NCBI GenBank assembly: GCA_021826795.1
Contig: JAKAYM010000116.1
Location: 1-5,720, forward strand
Reading direction: 5' to 3'
Length of the DNA: 5,720 nucleotides
Source: Thermoplasmata archaeon
GTDB taxonomy: Archaea; Thermoplasmatota; Thermoplasmata; Thermoplasmatales; Thermoplasmataceae
Each line of letters begins with the position of its first letter. Position 1 is the stretch's first letter. Both the position numbers and the translations under genes were made by a program. Below, piece by piece: positions 1 to 5,703 of the stretch. A model generated the notes under the pieces. That model was given only the letters and a program-made list of their open reading frames with translations, had not been told where the DNA came from and did not search any database.

Positions 1-924
1 GCCAAGGGTCCTGTTGGTGATATCTTCTATTCTGCCGTTGGTACATGAACCGATATAAGCCTGATCAATCCTTTCATGTACTTCTGAAACATGTTTTACA
101 TTATCCGGTGAATTGGGAATTGCTATGGATGGCTTTATTTCATCCATATTTATTTCTAATGTTTGTTCGAAGTCAGCACCATCATCGGATTTTACAATTT
201 TATATTCACCGGTATTACGCTGCTTAAGGTATTCTACAGTTTTTTCATCGGTATCAAAAAATGAACATTTGGCACCTGCCTCTGTGGTCATATTGGCCAT
301 TGTCATTCTCTCATTTATATCTATATATTTTATATCTCCAGAAAATTCCATGCATTTATATGCTGCACCACCATTTTTTATTCTGGATAAAATATAGAGA
401 ATCATATCCTTTCCCTCAACTCCTTTAGGAGGCCTGCCCTTAAGATTTATTTTAATAGTTTCCGGGATTTTGAACCACATTTTCCCTGTGGCGAATATTA
501 CACCTGCCTCCGTGCTTCCGATGCCGGTTGATATGGCTGAAAGAGCCCCGTATGTATTTGTGTGTGAATCTGCCCCGGCAATAAGCCTGCCAGGTGCGGC
601 AAAACCCTTTTCCATCATAACCTGATGGCATACTCCGCCATTCCCAATATCGTAAAACCATGTTCCATTGTTCAGTGCAAAATCCTTTGATTTTTTATAC
701 TGTATTGCTGAATTTATATCCTTTGGAGGTATAAAATGGTCCGGGATGATTATAATTTTATCGCTTTTCGCTTTCATGCCCAGATCGTTAAATGCATCAA
801 TGGCTATAGGTGCTGTTATGTCATTGGCCATAACGTAGTCTATATTTGCCACAACATAGTCTCCTGCCCTTGAATCGGTTCCACTTTTTTCTGAAAATAT
901 TTTTTCTGCTGCTGTTTTACTCAT
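1..924 (-). CDS. leuC: 3-isopropylmalate dehydratase / homoaconitase large subunit (LeuC/HacA family), partial
   Basis: This is the catalytic large subunit of a [4Fe-4S] hydro-lyase that isomerises 2-isopropylmalate to 3-isopropylmalate, or homocitrate to homoisocitrate. It needs a separate small (LeuD-type) subunit, which is not in the window. The first 308 codons are open and the frame runs off the left edge; family members are about 420 residues, so roughly a quarter is missing. Family marks visible are PDHFIP (61-66), GADSHTNTYGALSA (117-130), STGIGSTEAG (132-141), FATGKMWFKIPE (144-155), the 'archaeal/HACN' version of this stretch, and IGSCTNGR (291-298), whose Cys294 is the first iron-sulfur ligand. 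The CxxC carrying the other two ligands should lie beyond the edge. The ATG is fixed by AGGTGG (931-936) six bases upstream and by the 8-base overlap with the synthase gene, so the two are co-translated. Whether the pathway is leucine or lysine is not decided; that specificity is mainly read from the small subunit. Confidence 0.93.
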   Translation of the reverse strand, partial: MSKTAAEKIFSEKSGTDSRAGDYVVANIDYVMANDITAPIAIDAFNDLGMKAKSDKIIIIPDHFIPPKDINSAIQYKKSKDFALNNGTWFYDIGNGGVCHQVMMEKGFAAPGRLIAGADSHTNTYGALSAISTGIGSTEAGVIFATGKMWFKIPETIKINLKGRPPKGVEGKDMILYILSRIKNGGAAYKCMEFSGDIKYIDINERMTMANMTTEAGAKCSFFDTDEKTVEYLKQRNTGEYKIVKSDDGADFEQTLEINMDEIKPSIAIPNSPDNVKHVSEVHERIDQAYIGSCTNGRIEDITNRTLG

Positions 925-2080
925 TCTTTACCACCTGTAATAAATATTCATCATCAACTGTTTTATTCTCATTTTTTATTATTTTTAATATATCATTAAT
1001 TTCTTCGTCTGTCTTATATATACCTTTATTTTCAAGTATGTATTTGATTGCTGCCCTTCCTGAGTGCTTCCCTATCACTATTCTCCTTTTTGTGCCAAAA
1101 ATTTCTGGATTTATTGCCTCATAGGTTTTAGGATTATTTATTATTCCCTGGACATGTATTCCGGCTTCGTGTGAAAACGCATTTTCTCCAGTTATTGCCT
1201 TGTTTTTTTGGGGGATTATTCCGCTTGTAGCTGAAACATACCGCGAGATGCCGTACAGTTTTTCCATTTTTATATCAGTGTATGAATCTGAGAAACCATA
1301 AATTGATGATACTACCTCCTCCAGTGATGCATTCCCGGCCCTCTCGCCTATTCCGTTGACGGTTACCTGAACTTCGTCTGCACCGGCCATAATACCTGCT
1401 AATGTATTCGCTGTTGCCATCCCGAAATCGTTATGGCAGTGTACACTTATTTTTTTGTTTGTAAATTCTTTTATCCCTTTTGTAAAATAATACATAGACA
1501 TTGGATTCATTATGCCTATGGTATCAGGAAAATTTACAGTATCAACATCTATTGCCCTGATTATTCTTTTCATAAAATCCATATTGCTTCTTGTGGCATC
1601 TTCCGGTGAAAATATTACCCTGAGCCCGTGTGATCTGGCATATTCAACGGAATCAGTTATCCTGTCAAAAACCTGATCGCCGGACATTTTCAGCTTATAC
1701 TTCATATGCATGTCTGATGTTGCTATGAACAGGTGTATTATGCTGGAATTTGATTCTATGACTTTATCTATATCATTTCTGTTGCATCTTGCAAGTGAGC
1801 AGGTATTGTTTAAATCGTAATTGATACGCTTCACAGCCGTTAGTTCATCCGGGGAGACAGCAGGGAATCCAGCCTCAATTATGTTTACTCCGGCATCGTT
1901 TAATCTCATTGCAATTTCATACTTTTCTTTCATCGAGAACGAAACCCCGGGTGTCTGTTCTCCATCTCTGAGTGTTGTGTCAAATATGCTTATTTTCTTC
2001 CTTATCGGCTCATATCCCTTCCTGCTATATTCTCCCATATTGAAAAAATCGCCATAGCCTCTACTATCATAAAAATACAT
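917..2080 (-). CDS. 2-isopropylmalate synthase / homocitrate synthase family enzyme, short form without regulatory domain
   Basis: This enzyme condenses acetyl-CoA with a 2-oxo acid (2-oxoisovalerate for leucine, 2-oxoglutarate for lysine, or pyruvate in CimA) in the cytoplasm. The HMGL-like TIM barrel begins with FDTTLRDGEQTPGV (33-46), which contains catalytic Arg38 and metal-ligand Asp39. EAGFPAVSPDE (69-79), FIATSDMH (118-125) and PDTIG (185-189) follow. The other metal ligands are His214 and His216 in VHCHNDFG (213-220) and Asn250 in NGIGERAGN (242-250). The C-terminal subdomain has HEAGIHVQG (304-312) and GKHSG (337-341). At 387 residues it lacks the roughly 120-residue C-terminal LeuA regulatory domain, so classical leucine feedback through that domain is not expected. 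The start at 2080 is supported by GGAGGT six bases upstream, although this leaves about 30 residues before the barrel; Met15 is the alternative. The gene overlaps the leuC-like ATG by 8 bases. Family membership is very secure. Leu, Lys or CimA specificity is unresolved, so no symbol is given. Confidence 0.93.
   Translation of the reverse strand: MYFYDSRGYGDFFNMGEYSRKGYEPIRKKISIFDTTLRDGEQTPGVSFSMKEKYEIAMRLNDAGVNIIEAGFPAVSPDELTAVKRINYDLNNTCSLARCNRNDIDKVIESNSSIIHLFIATSDMHMKYKLKMSGDQVFDRITDSVEYARSHGLRVIFSPEDATRSNMDFMKRIIRAIDVDTVNFPDTIGIMNPMSMYYFTKGIKEFTNKKISVHCHNDFGMATANTLAGIMAGADEVQVTVNGIGERAGNASLEEVVSSIYGFSDSYTDIKMEKLYGISRYVSATSGIIPQKNKAITGENAFSHEAGIHVQGIINNPKTYEAINPEIFGTKRRIVIGKHSGRAAIKYILENKGIYKTDEEINDILKIIKNENKTVDDEYLLQVVKNE
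931..936 (-). promoter_or_regulatory. Ribosome-binding site of the leuC-like gene
   Basis: Read on the minus strand this is AGGTGG, six bases before the ATG at 924. It lies inside the last codons of the upstream synthase gene. It matches the archaeal Shine-Dalgarno consensus (GGAGGTGA) and supports translational coupling of the two genes. Confidence 0.7.
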
Positions 2081-2086
2081 CTTATT

Positions 2087-2092
2087 ACCTCC
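2087..2092 (-). promoter_or_regulatory. Strong ribosome-binding site of the synthase gene
   Basis: On the minus strand this reads GGAGGT, a perfect core Shine-Dalgarno sequence, with six bases (AATAAG) before the ATG at 2080. It decides the start in favour of 2080 over the internal Met15, and it shows that this mRNA has a real 5' leader, unlike the divergent gene. Confidence 0.8.
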
Positions 2093-2112
2093 AAAAATCC
2101 TTTAATGAAGAT

Positions 2113-2158
2113 AACGTTTAGTCAAGCAACAAAAAGTATAACTGCCTGATGAACGTTA
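2113..2158 (-). repeat. Inverted repeat TAACGTT ... AACGTTA in the operon leader
   Basis: TAACGTT at 2113-2119 and its reverse complement AACGTTA at 2152-2158 are separated by 32 bases. Each arm contains the self-complementary hexamer AACGTT. In the minus-strand transcript they could pair as a 7-bp stem around the end of the mini-ORF. As DNA they could be paired operator half-sites just downstream of the predicted transcription start. The repeats are exact; the role is inferred. Confidence 0.4.
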
Positions 2159-2168
2159 CGGAATTCAT
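2118..2168 (-). promoter_or_regulatory. Possible leucine-rich leader peptide mini-ORF (16 codons)
   Basis: A minus-strand ATG at 2168 opens a 16-codon frame, MNSVTFIRQLYFLLLD, ending in TAA at 2118-2120, 37 bases before the synthase start. The ATG sits about 27 bases from the centre of the TATA box at 2191-2199, which is where transcription is expected to begin, so it could be translated as a leaderless ORF. Four of the 16 residues are leucine, three of them consecutive just before the end, in front of a possible leucine pathway operon. A frame this short in AT-rich DNA can easily arise by chance. The leader-peptide role is a hypothesis based on position and composition only. Confidence 0.25.
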
Positions 2169-2190
2169 TAAAAAGTCAATATACATGATA

Positions 2191-2199
2191 TTATATAAA
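2191..2199 (-). promoter_or_regulatory. TATA box of the biosynthetic operon
   Basis: The minus strand reads TTTATATAA, a close match to the archaeal TATA box, preceded by a purine-rich stretch (AACAAAG) in the BRE position. Initiation would fall near 2168-2170, giving a leader of about 85-90 bases before the synthase ATG. A weaker alternative, TTATACTTTTT (2131-2141), would give a leader of about 30 bases. Confidence 0.55.
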
Positions 2200-2305
2200 C
2201 TTTGTTATTAAATTTTCAAATATCATTATCAGAAATTATATTTATGGACTGTAAAGATAGATTTCAATTATTTTCTTTTTAAATATATTTTCAGGATCAC
2301 AAGTA

Positions 2306-2319
2306 GGAATATTTATATA
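2306..2319 (+). promoter_or_regulatory. BRE/TATA promoter of the acetyltransferase-transporter unit
   Basis: TTTATATA at 2312-2319 is preceded by the purine-rich AGGAATA. The TATA centre is about 27 bases from the GTG at 2343, so transcription should start at or next to the start codon and give a leaderless mRNA. No Shine-Dalgarno sequence is present upstream of the GTG, which fits. Confidence 0.65.
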
Positions 2320-2342
2320 TAGTAAAATGATAGATAAATTCG

Positions 2343-4463
2343 GTGCAAAACTCTCAAAAAGCAAAGGTACAAATCATCGACCTAAATTATAACTCTCCTG
2401 AACTTGAGCCATTCTATGAACTTTACAGGAGTATTTTCCAGGTTTCTGAAAAGGATTATCTGGAAAATATTAAGAAACATTTACTTTATAAAACCACCGG
2501 ATTTTATAGTCAGAACAATTATCATGTCATAATAGCAAAGAAAACGGGGATAGTCGGCTTCCTTGTTGGATATTACTACAATAGTTCTTCATTCGGATTT
2601 ATAGAATCCATAGGAGTTGATAAGGGAGTCAGGGGAAAAGGTATTTCAGGGTTGCTTTTAAAAGAATTCGAGATGTTAGCAAACAGGGACTCACGGAATT
2701 CCGTTAATGGGTTAAATGGTATTATGGTAGAGGTTGAAGATCCACAGAAAACGGGCAGCGATAATAATTGCTTAACTTTCTGGGATCATTATTCCTATAA
2801 ACTTGTATGCATTAATTACATTAAACCCTCTTTCATGGATGGAAAATTACCAGAACAAAACCTCTTGTTATTAATTAAAAATCTAGATGGAGGATCGTAT
2901 ATAGAGGCAGAAATTCTTATATCGTTCTTGATTGATCACTTTAAATATGTTTTAAACAATGATAATCCTGAAAAAATAGAAGAATTTATCAAAATTAGGA
3001 GTGAGGTATCTTCGCATCCATATGTGACTTTAAGAAATGTTGGGCCTGCCCTGTTTAAGGGGGTGAGCATTCACTACCTGATAACATTGGATATTGGTAC
3101 ATATGTCACAAATCTCAGTGAATTTAAAGATGGACTTCTCGGGGCCCTGGGTTCAGACCGGCCGGAATGGAATATCATAAAATATGGATCTTTAATTGAA
3201 AAAAATCAAACAATAAATAACAGAGCAAATCCGCTTATATTTGCCAGGTATCTCCAGAATGATTTGAATTTTTCCACTTCTTACTTAACCAGAAGGTCTA
3301 TAGTCAGATTTACCCGTCGATCTTGGGAAAACAGAGATGCCTCAGTTGAATTTGAAGCGGTACCAGGTAGGAAATATTCCGCTTATATGTCCACTTTAAG
3401 TTCCTATAATTCGATGGGTGTCCTAGGGCTTGAAATAATCCTAAGGTTCAATGGTTCAATATTTCCAGAGCTAATGATGGAAATGGTTGAGAGAAGTGAA
3501 CTGAAGATTGATGCCCGGTCCATTGAATATATAGCAGAAAAAAAACTTAGAGATATATTCAATTTATTGAATGATGAAAAAGTTGTATTAAAAGATTACA
3601 ATACATCGATTCAAATTTACCCCCTGATTATTTCCACTTCTTACAGTGGAAATCTGGACACAAAAACCTTATACGGTATCCTCAATGGAGACCCGAGTTA
3701 TGATTCTGTATCAAAACAGGAAATAGAAAGAAAGGTTGGATCTTCTATAGAAAGAGAAGACATCAGTATTGTCGATTCTATATTGGCGTATTACGAACTG
3801 GATTCAACATTTGTAGCATCGAGGAGCGAGGAGATAATCTTTAACACTATTGAAGAGATCACAGGATATACGGTTTCAGAGCTGGGCACAAAATGGCATG
3901 ATGCCGGAACAATATATGAAATAAATGAAATTGTGTTTTATAGTATGGAGGCTGAGTACGTAACAGAGATAGAACTGCTAAGAAACCAATTTACTATTCT
4001 AATGGAAATTGTTGAAAGGTATACAGACAAGGGCTTATCAAACAATCTCCGTAAGGAACAAAAAAGACTGATAGCCGACGAAGATAGAATTGAGAGGAAA
4101 ATGGTGGAAATTAACCTTATAGATGTCGAGCGCTATACCCCGCTGAAAAGTGTACTTCAAAATAATCAGCATCAAATGGGAATCTCAGAACTAAAAGACA
4201 GGGCTACTCAGTTGCGGAGCCAGCTGTACAGGGAAACAAGTACTTTCTTTGACCTGGATCAGGCACATAAATCAAATATCCTGAACTTTCTAGTCGCTAT
4301 TCTTATCATTAGCAGTTCCCTGATAGCTTTTATGGATTCTTTGCACCATCCATATTTGTCGAACAACATTGAAATTGTAACAATTATTTCAGCATTAGTT
4401 TTGATAGTGTTATATCTCAAGCCAATTAAAACTGACCAGGGTGGTAAAACTGGTGGAAAATAA
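2343..4463 (+). CDS. GNAT acetyltransferase domain fused to a large uncharacterised region with C-terminal membrane anchor
   Basis: This is a 706-residue protein that I recognise only in part. Residues about 8-165 form a GNAT N-acetyltransferase domain: motif A is ESIGVDKGVRGKGISGLLL (88-106), with the acetyl-CoA pyrophosphate loop R97-G98-K99-G100-I-S102, and motif B is CLTFWDHYSYKL (143-154). Residues about 170-530 are a mixed alpha/beta region without a motif I can name. Residues about 535-640 are highly charged and predicted helical or coiled-coil (ELLRNQF, LRKEQKRL, DEDRIERKM). Two hydrophobic segments, about 645-664 and 675-693, flank a loop of about ten residues, and the tail is basic and glycine-rich. 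The most likely topology is cytoplasmic N-terminus and tail with a membrane hairpin. The GTG start is the only reasonable one: the frame is closed by TAG at 2331-2333, and the TATA spacing fits a leaderless GTG. The stop overlaps the start of the transporter gene. The substrate is unknown. The GNAT call is secure; the rest is descriptive. Confidence 0.85.
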   Translation: MQNSQKAKVQIIDLNYNSPELEPFYELYRSIFQVSEKDYLENIKKHLLYKTTGFYSQNNYHVIIAKKTGIVGFLVGYYYNSSSFGFIESIGVDKGVRGKGISGLLLKEFEMLANRDSRNSVNGLNGIMVEVEDPQKTGSDNNCLTFWDHYSYKLVCINYIKPSFMDGKLPEQNLLLLIKNLDGGSYIEAEILISFLIDHFKYVLNNDNPEKIEEFIKIRSEVSSHPYVTLRNVGPALFKGVSIHYLITLDIGTYVTNLSEFKDGLLGALGSDRPEWNIIKYGSLIEKNQTINNRANPLIFARYLQNDLNFSTSYLTRRSIVRFTRRSWENRDASVEFEAVPGRKYSAYMSTLSSYNSMGVLGLEIILRFNGSIFPELMMEMVERSELKIDARSIEYIAEKKLRDIFNLLNDEKVVLKDYNTSIQIYPLIISTSYSGNLDTKTLYGILNGDPSYDSVSKQEIERKVGSSIEREDISIVDSILAYYELDSTFVASRSEEIIFNTIEEITGYTVSELGTKWHDAGTIYEINEIVFYSMEAEYVTEIELLRNQFTILMEIVERYTDKGLSNNLRKEQKRLIADEDRIERKMVEINLIDVERYTPLKSVLQNNQHQMGISELKDRATQLRSQLYRETSTFFDLDQAHKSNILNFLVAILIISSSLIAFMDSLHHPYLSNNIEIVTIISALVLIVLYLKPIKTDQGGKTGGK
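3630..3653 (+). repeat. Perfect 9-bp inverted repeat inside the GNAT-fusion gene
   Basis: ATTTCCACT (3630-3638) and AGTGGAAAT (3645-3653) flank the 6-base loop TCTTAC. The left part, TTTCCACTTCTTAC, is also found exactly at 3271-3284, 360 bases upstream and in the same reading frame, where it encodes a second STSY. The surrounding protein sequence is not otherwise duplicated, so this may be chance. Confidence 0.5.
4440..4445 (+). promoter_or_regulatory. Ribosome-binding site of the transporter gene
   Basis: GGTGGT lies within the last codons of the upstream gene, seven bases before the GTG at 4453. A second copy, GGTGGA (4452-4457), lies 13 bases before the ATG at 4471, too far for a typical site. 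The first site therefore favours the GTG start. Confidence 0.45.
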
Positions 4464-5358
4464 GGGTACGATGGGATATATCCTCTCATTTGCGTCTTCA
4501 TTAACGTATTCAATATGGCTCGTTGGTTCAGGTTTTATAATTCTTACATCGCATGAAGGCTTTCCTATCTTCTATTTGCTGGTTATAATGTGTGTTGGCA
4601 TGCTATTTTCCCTTATATTTGGTCTCCCCAGCTATGCAGGTAAGCGTACATTTATTTTATTTTTTTCGGGCATTCTATTTGGATTGGCAAATTTTGTATT
4701 ATATTCCCTTATTAAATCCAATGATATAACTGTAGCAAGCTCATTCGCTGAATTCAATGTTCTTTTTTTCCCTGTTCTACTGTATGCATTTAATAAAAAG
4801 AAAACCAAAGTTTCCAAATATATTATTGGTCTAATTCTAGTCACTTTTGGACTGATCGTTGAAAACCTGGTTTCGAGGAGATCATACATTCTAACTCCAC
4901 TGGATATCTTTCTTGGGGTTTTTATGGGTTTCTTATATGCAGTAGCTACATATGGCATTTATCTGAGCATAGGTCATGAGAGCTCCTCTAACTCAGGTAT
5001 ATTTTATGTTTTCCTTGGGGAAACCACAGTTCTTTTCTTACTCTGGTATTTATTAAAGTTTAAAATATATCCGGCCTTAAATCCCATTTCCGTAACAGTG
5101 TCTTTTATCATTGCTGCTGCACTTGTTATAGCCCTAAATCTGGAGATTAGAGGTTACCGTACCCTGAGAAATATCGGTCTGCGCCAAATAACTATAGGTA
5201 ATATACTCTCCAACCTGGAACTATTGCCAGTTATAGTCTTTGCATTTATTCTTTATCCATCACTTCGTGCAGAATATACAATTGGACTACTTCTGGTAAC
5301 TGCAGGCATACTGGTAGTCTCTGTAGATATGGATAATTTCCACAGGATCTATAAATAA
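4453..5358 (+). CDS. Ten-helix drug/metabolite transporter superfamily (EamA-like) permease
   Basis: This is an integral membrane protein of about 300 residues made almost entirely of hydrophobic segments. I count ten (numbered from the GTG at 4441): about 12-33, 41-60, 69-90, 97-115, 125-142, 153-178, 187-207, 216-235, 250-270 and 278-296. The two halves are similar in layout, and each ends in the glycine-rich helix typical of EamA repeats, IIGLILVTFGLIV and TIGLLLVTAGILVVS. This fits the five-plus-five DMT architecture, whose members export or import amino acids, nucleotide sugars and other metabolites; the substrate cannot be read. Three starts are possible: GTG 4441, GTG 4453 and ATG 4471. 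I chose 4453 because GGTGGT precedes it by seven bases, the same arrangement as in the other coupled gene here. It then overlaps the GNAT-fusion gene by 11 bases, and with 4471 it would follow by 7. No separate promoter is visible, so the two genes are very probably one operon. Confidence 0.85.
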   Translation: MENKGTMGYILSFASSLTYSIWLVGSGFIILTSHEGFPIFYLLVIMCVGMLFSLIFGLPSYAGKRTFILFFSGILFGLANFVLYSLIKSNDITVASSFAEFNVLFFPVLLYAFNKKKTKVSKYIIGLILVTFGLIVENLVSRRSYILTPLDIFLGVFMGFLYAVATYGIYLSIGHESSSNSGIFYVFLGETTVLFLLWYLLKFKIYPALNPISVTVSFIIAAALVIALNLEIRGYRTLRNIGLRQITIGNILSNLELLPVIVFAFILYPSLRAEYTIGLLLVTAGILVVSVDMDNFHRIYK

Positions 5359-5398
5359 TGCTCTGGATTTATATTTACAATTTATGGCGTTATGCTTA

Positions 5399-5409
5399 AT
5401 AAATATATA
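5399..5409 (+). promoter_or_regulatory. TATA-like sequence upstream of a GC-rich hairpin island
   Basis: TAAATATATAA is a plausible archaeal TATA box whose centre lies about 26 bases before 5430, where the only GC-rich stretch of this intergenic region begins. In DNA this AT-rich such matches are common, so the promoter call is weak and rests on the spacing. Confidence 0.25.
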
Positions 5410-5429
5410 ATTTGTTTGCATATCTAAGT

Positions 5430-5452
5430 AGTTGTGGCACCAAACCCCAACT
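5430..5452 (+). other. GC-rich hairpin, possible start of a small RNA
   Basis: AGTTG (5430-5434) pairs with CAACT (5448-5452). After one T/C mismatch, GG (5436-5437) pairs with CC (5445-5446), closing a 7-base loop. The stretch up to 5458 (GTGGCACC, CAAACCCC, GTCACC) stands out from its AT-rich surroundings, which in AT-rich thermophile genomes is a known hint of structured RNA. No tRNA, C/D-box or other named RNA motif is seen. A degraded insertion-sequence end is an alternative. Confidence 0.25.
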
Positions 5453-5477
5453 GTCACCAATATTTGCATAGAAATAA

Positions 5478-5503
5478 TAATTAGTAATGCCCATTATTAA
5501 TTA
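5478..5503. repeat. AT-rich 11-bp hairpin with GCCC loop
   Basis: TAATTAGTAAT region: bases 5478-5488 pair with 5493-5503 with a single G-U wobble (5484/5497), around the 4-base loop GCCC. There is no oligo-T directly after it, so it does not look like a standard terminator. It may instead be an RNA 3' end structure or a protein-binding palindrome. Confidence 0.4.
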
Positions 5504-5606
5504 AATACAGATCAAGAAATATAAATGGATCTCGTTTAAATTGATAAACAAATATGTGTTAAAGATCTTTACGAATTAGATATTATAATTAATCCTTAAC
5601 TCCGCC

Positions 5607-5612
5607 TTTTTT
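5607..5612 (+). terminator. T6 tract, candidate archaeal terminator
   Basis: A run of six T residues after CCGCC is the longest plus-strand T tract downstream of the transporter, about 250 bases from its stop. Archaeal RNA polymerase can terminate at such tracts without a hairpin. The distance is long, so the assignment to this operon is uncertain. Confidence 0.3.
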
Positions 5613-5690
5613 GTGTAATAGGAACCCAATATTCTCTAATTTTATCCTCCGTTAATTACCTATTCCATGGCATTTTAACTTGATTGCAAA

Positions 5691-5703
5691 AGATATTTAT
5701 ACA
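5691..5703 (+). promoter_or_regulatory. TATA promoter for a gene beyond the right edge
   Basis: TTTATACA at 5696-5703, preceded by the purine-rich GCAAAAGATA, resembles the BRE/TATA arrangement seen at 2306-2319. Initiation would fall around 5726, just outside the window. Confidence 0.45.

Noticed and set aside
45..397. Plus-strand frames of 60 and 94 codons across the left end
   Set aside because: They are antisense to the clearly conserved LeuC-family coding sequence and show no recognisable domain.
846..1124. Plus-strand frame of 92 codons, hydrophobic and Phe-rich
   Set aside because: It is antisense to the synthase and LeuC-like junction. The hydrophobicity simply reflects the complement of Lys/Glu/Asn codons.
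2118..2186. Longer 22-codon version of the leader mini-ORF starting at minus-strand ATG 2186
   Set aside because: This ATG lies only about 9 bases from the centre of the best TATA box, so it would be upstream of the predicted transcription start and not in the mRNA.
2244..2282. Twelve-codon plus-strand frame (MDCKDRFQLFSF) in the divergent intergenic region
   Set aside because: It is very short, with no ribosome-binding site or well-placed TATA box. It is expected by chance.
2327..2392. ATG at 2327 as the start of the GNAT-fusion gene
   Set aside because: It is in a different frame from the gene and ends after 21 codons at a TAA near 2392. The gene's own frame is closed by TAG at 2331-2333, leaving GTG 2343.
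4632..4958. Minus-strand frame of 108 codons
   Set aside because: It is antisense to the ten-helix transporter, has no ribosome-binding site and gives a low-information protein.
5287..5469. Minus-strand 60-codon frame crossing the transporter stop codon
   Set aside because: It overlaps the transporter C-terminus in antisense, lacks a ribosome-binding site and shows no family motif.
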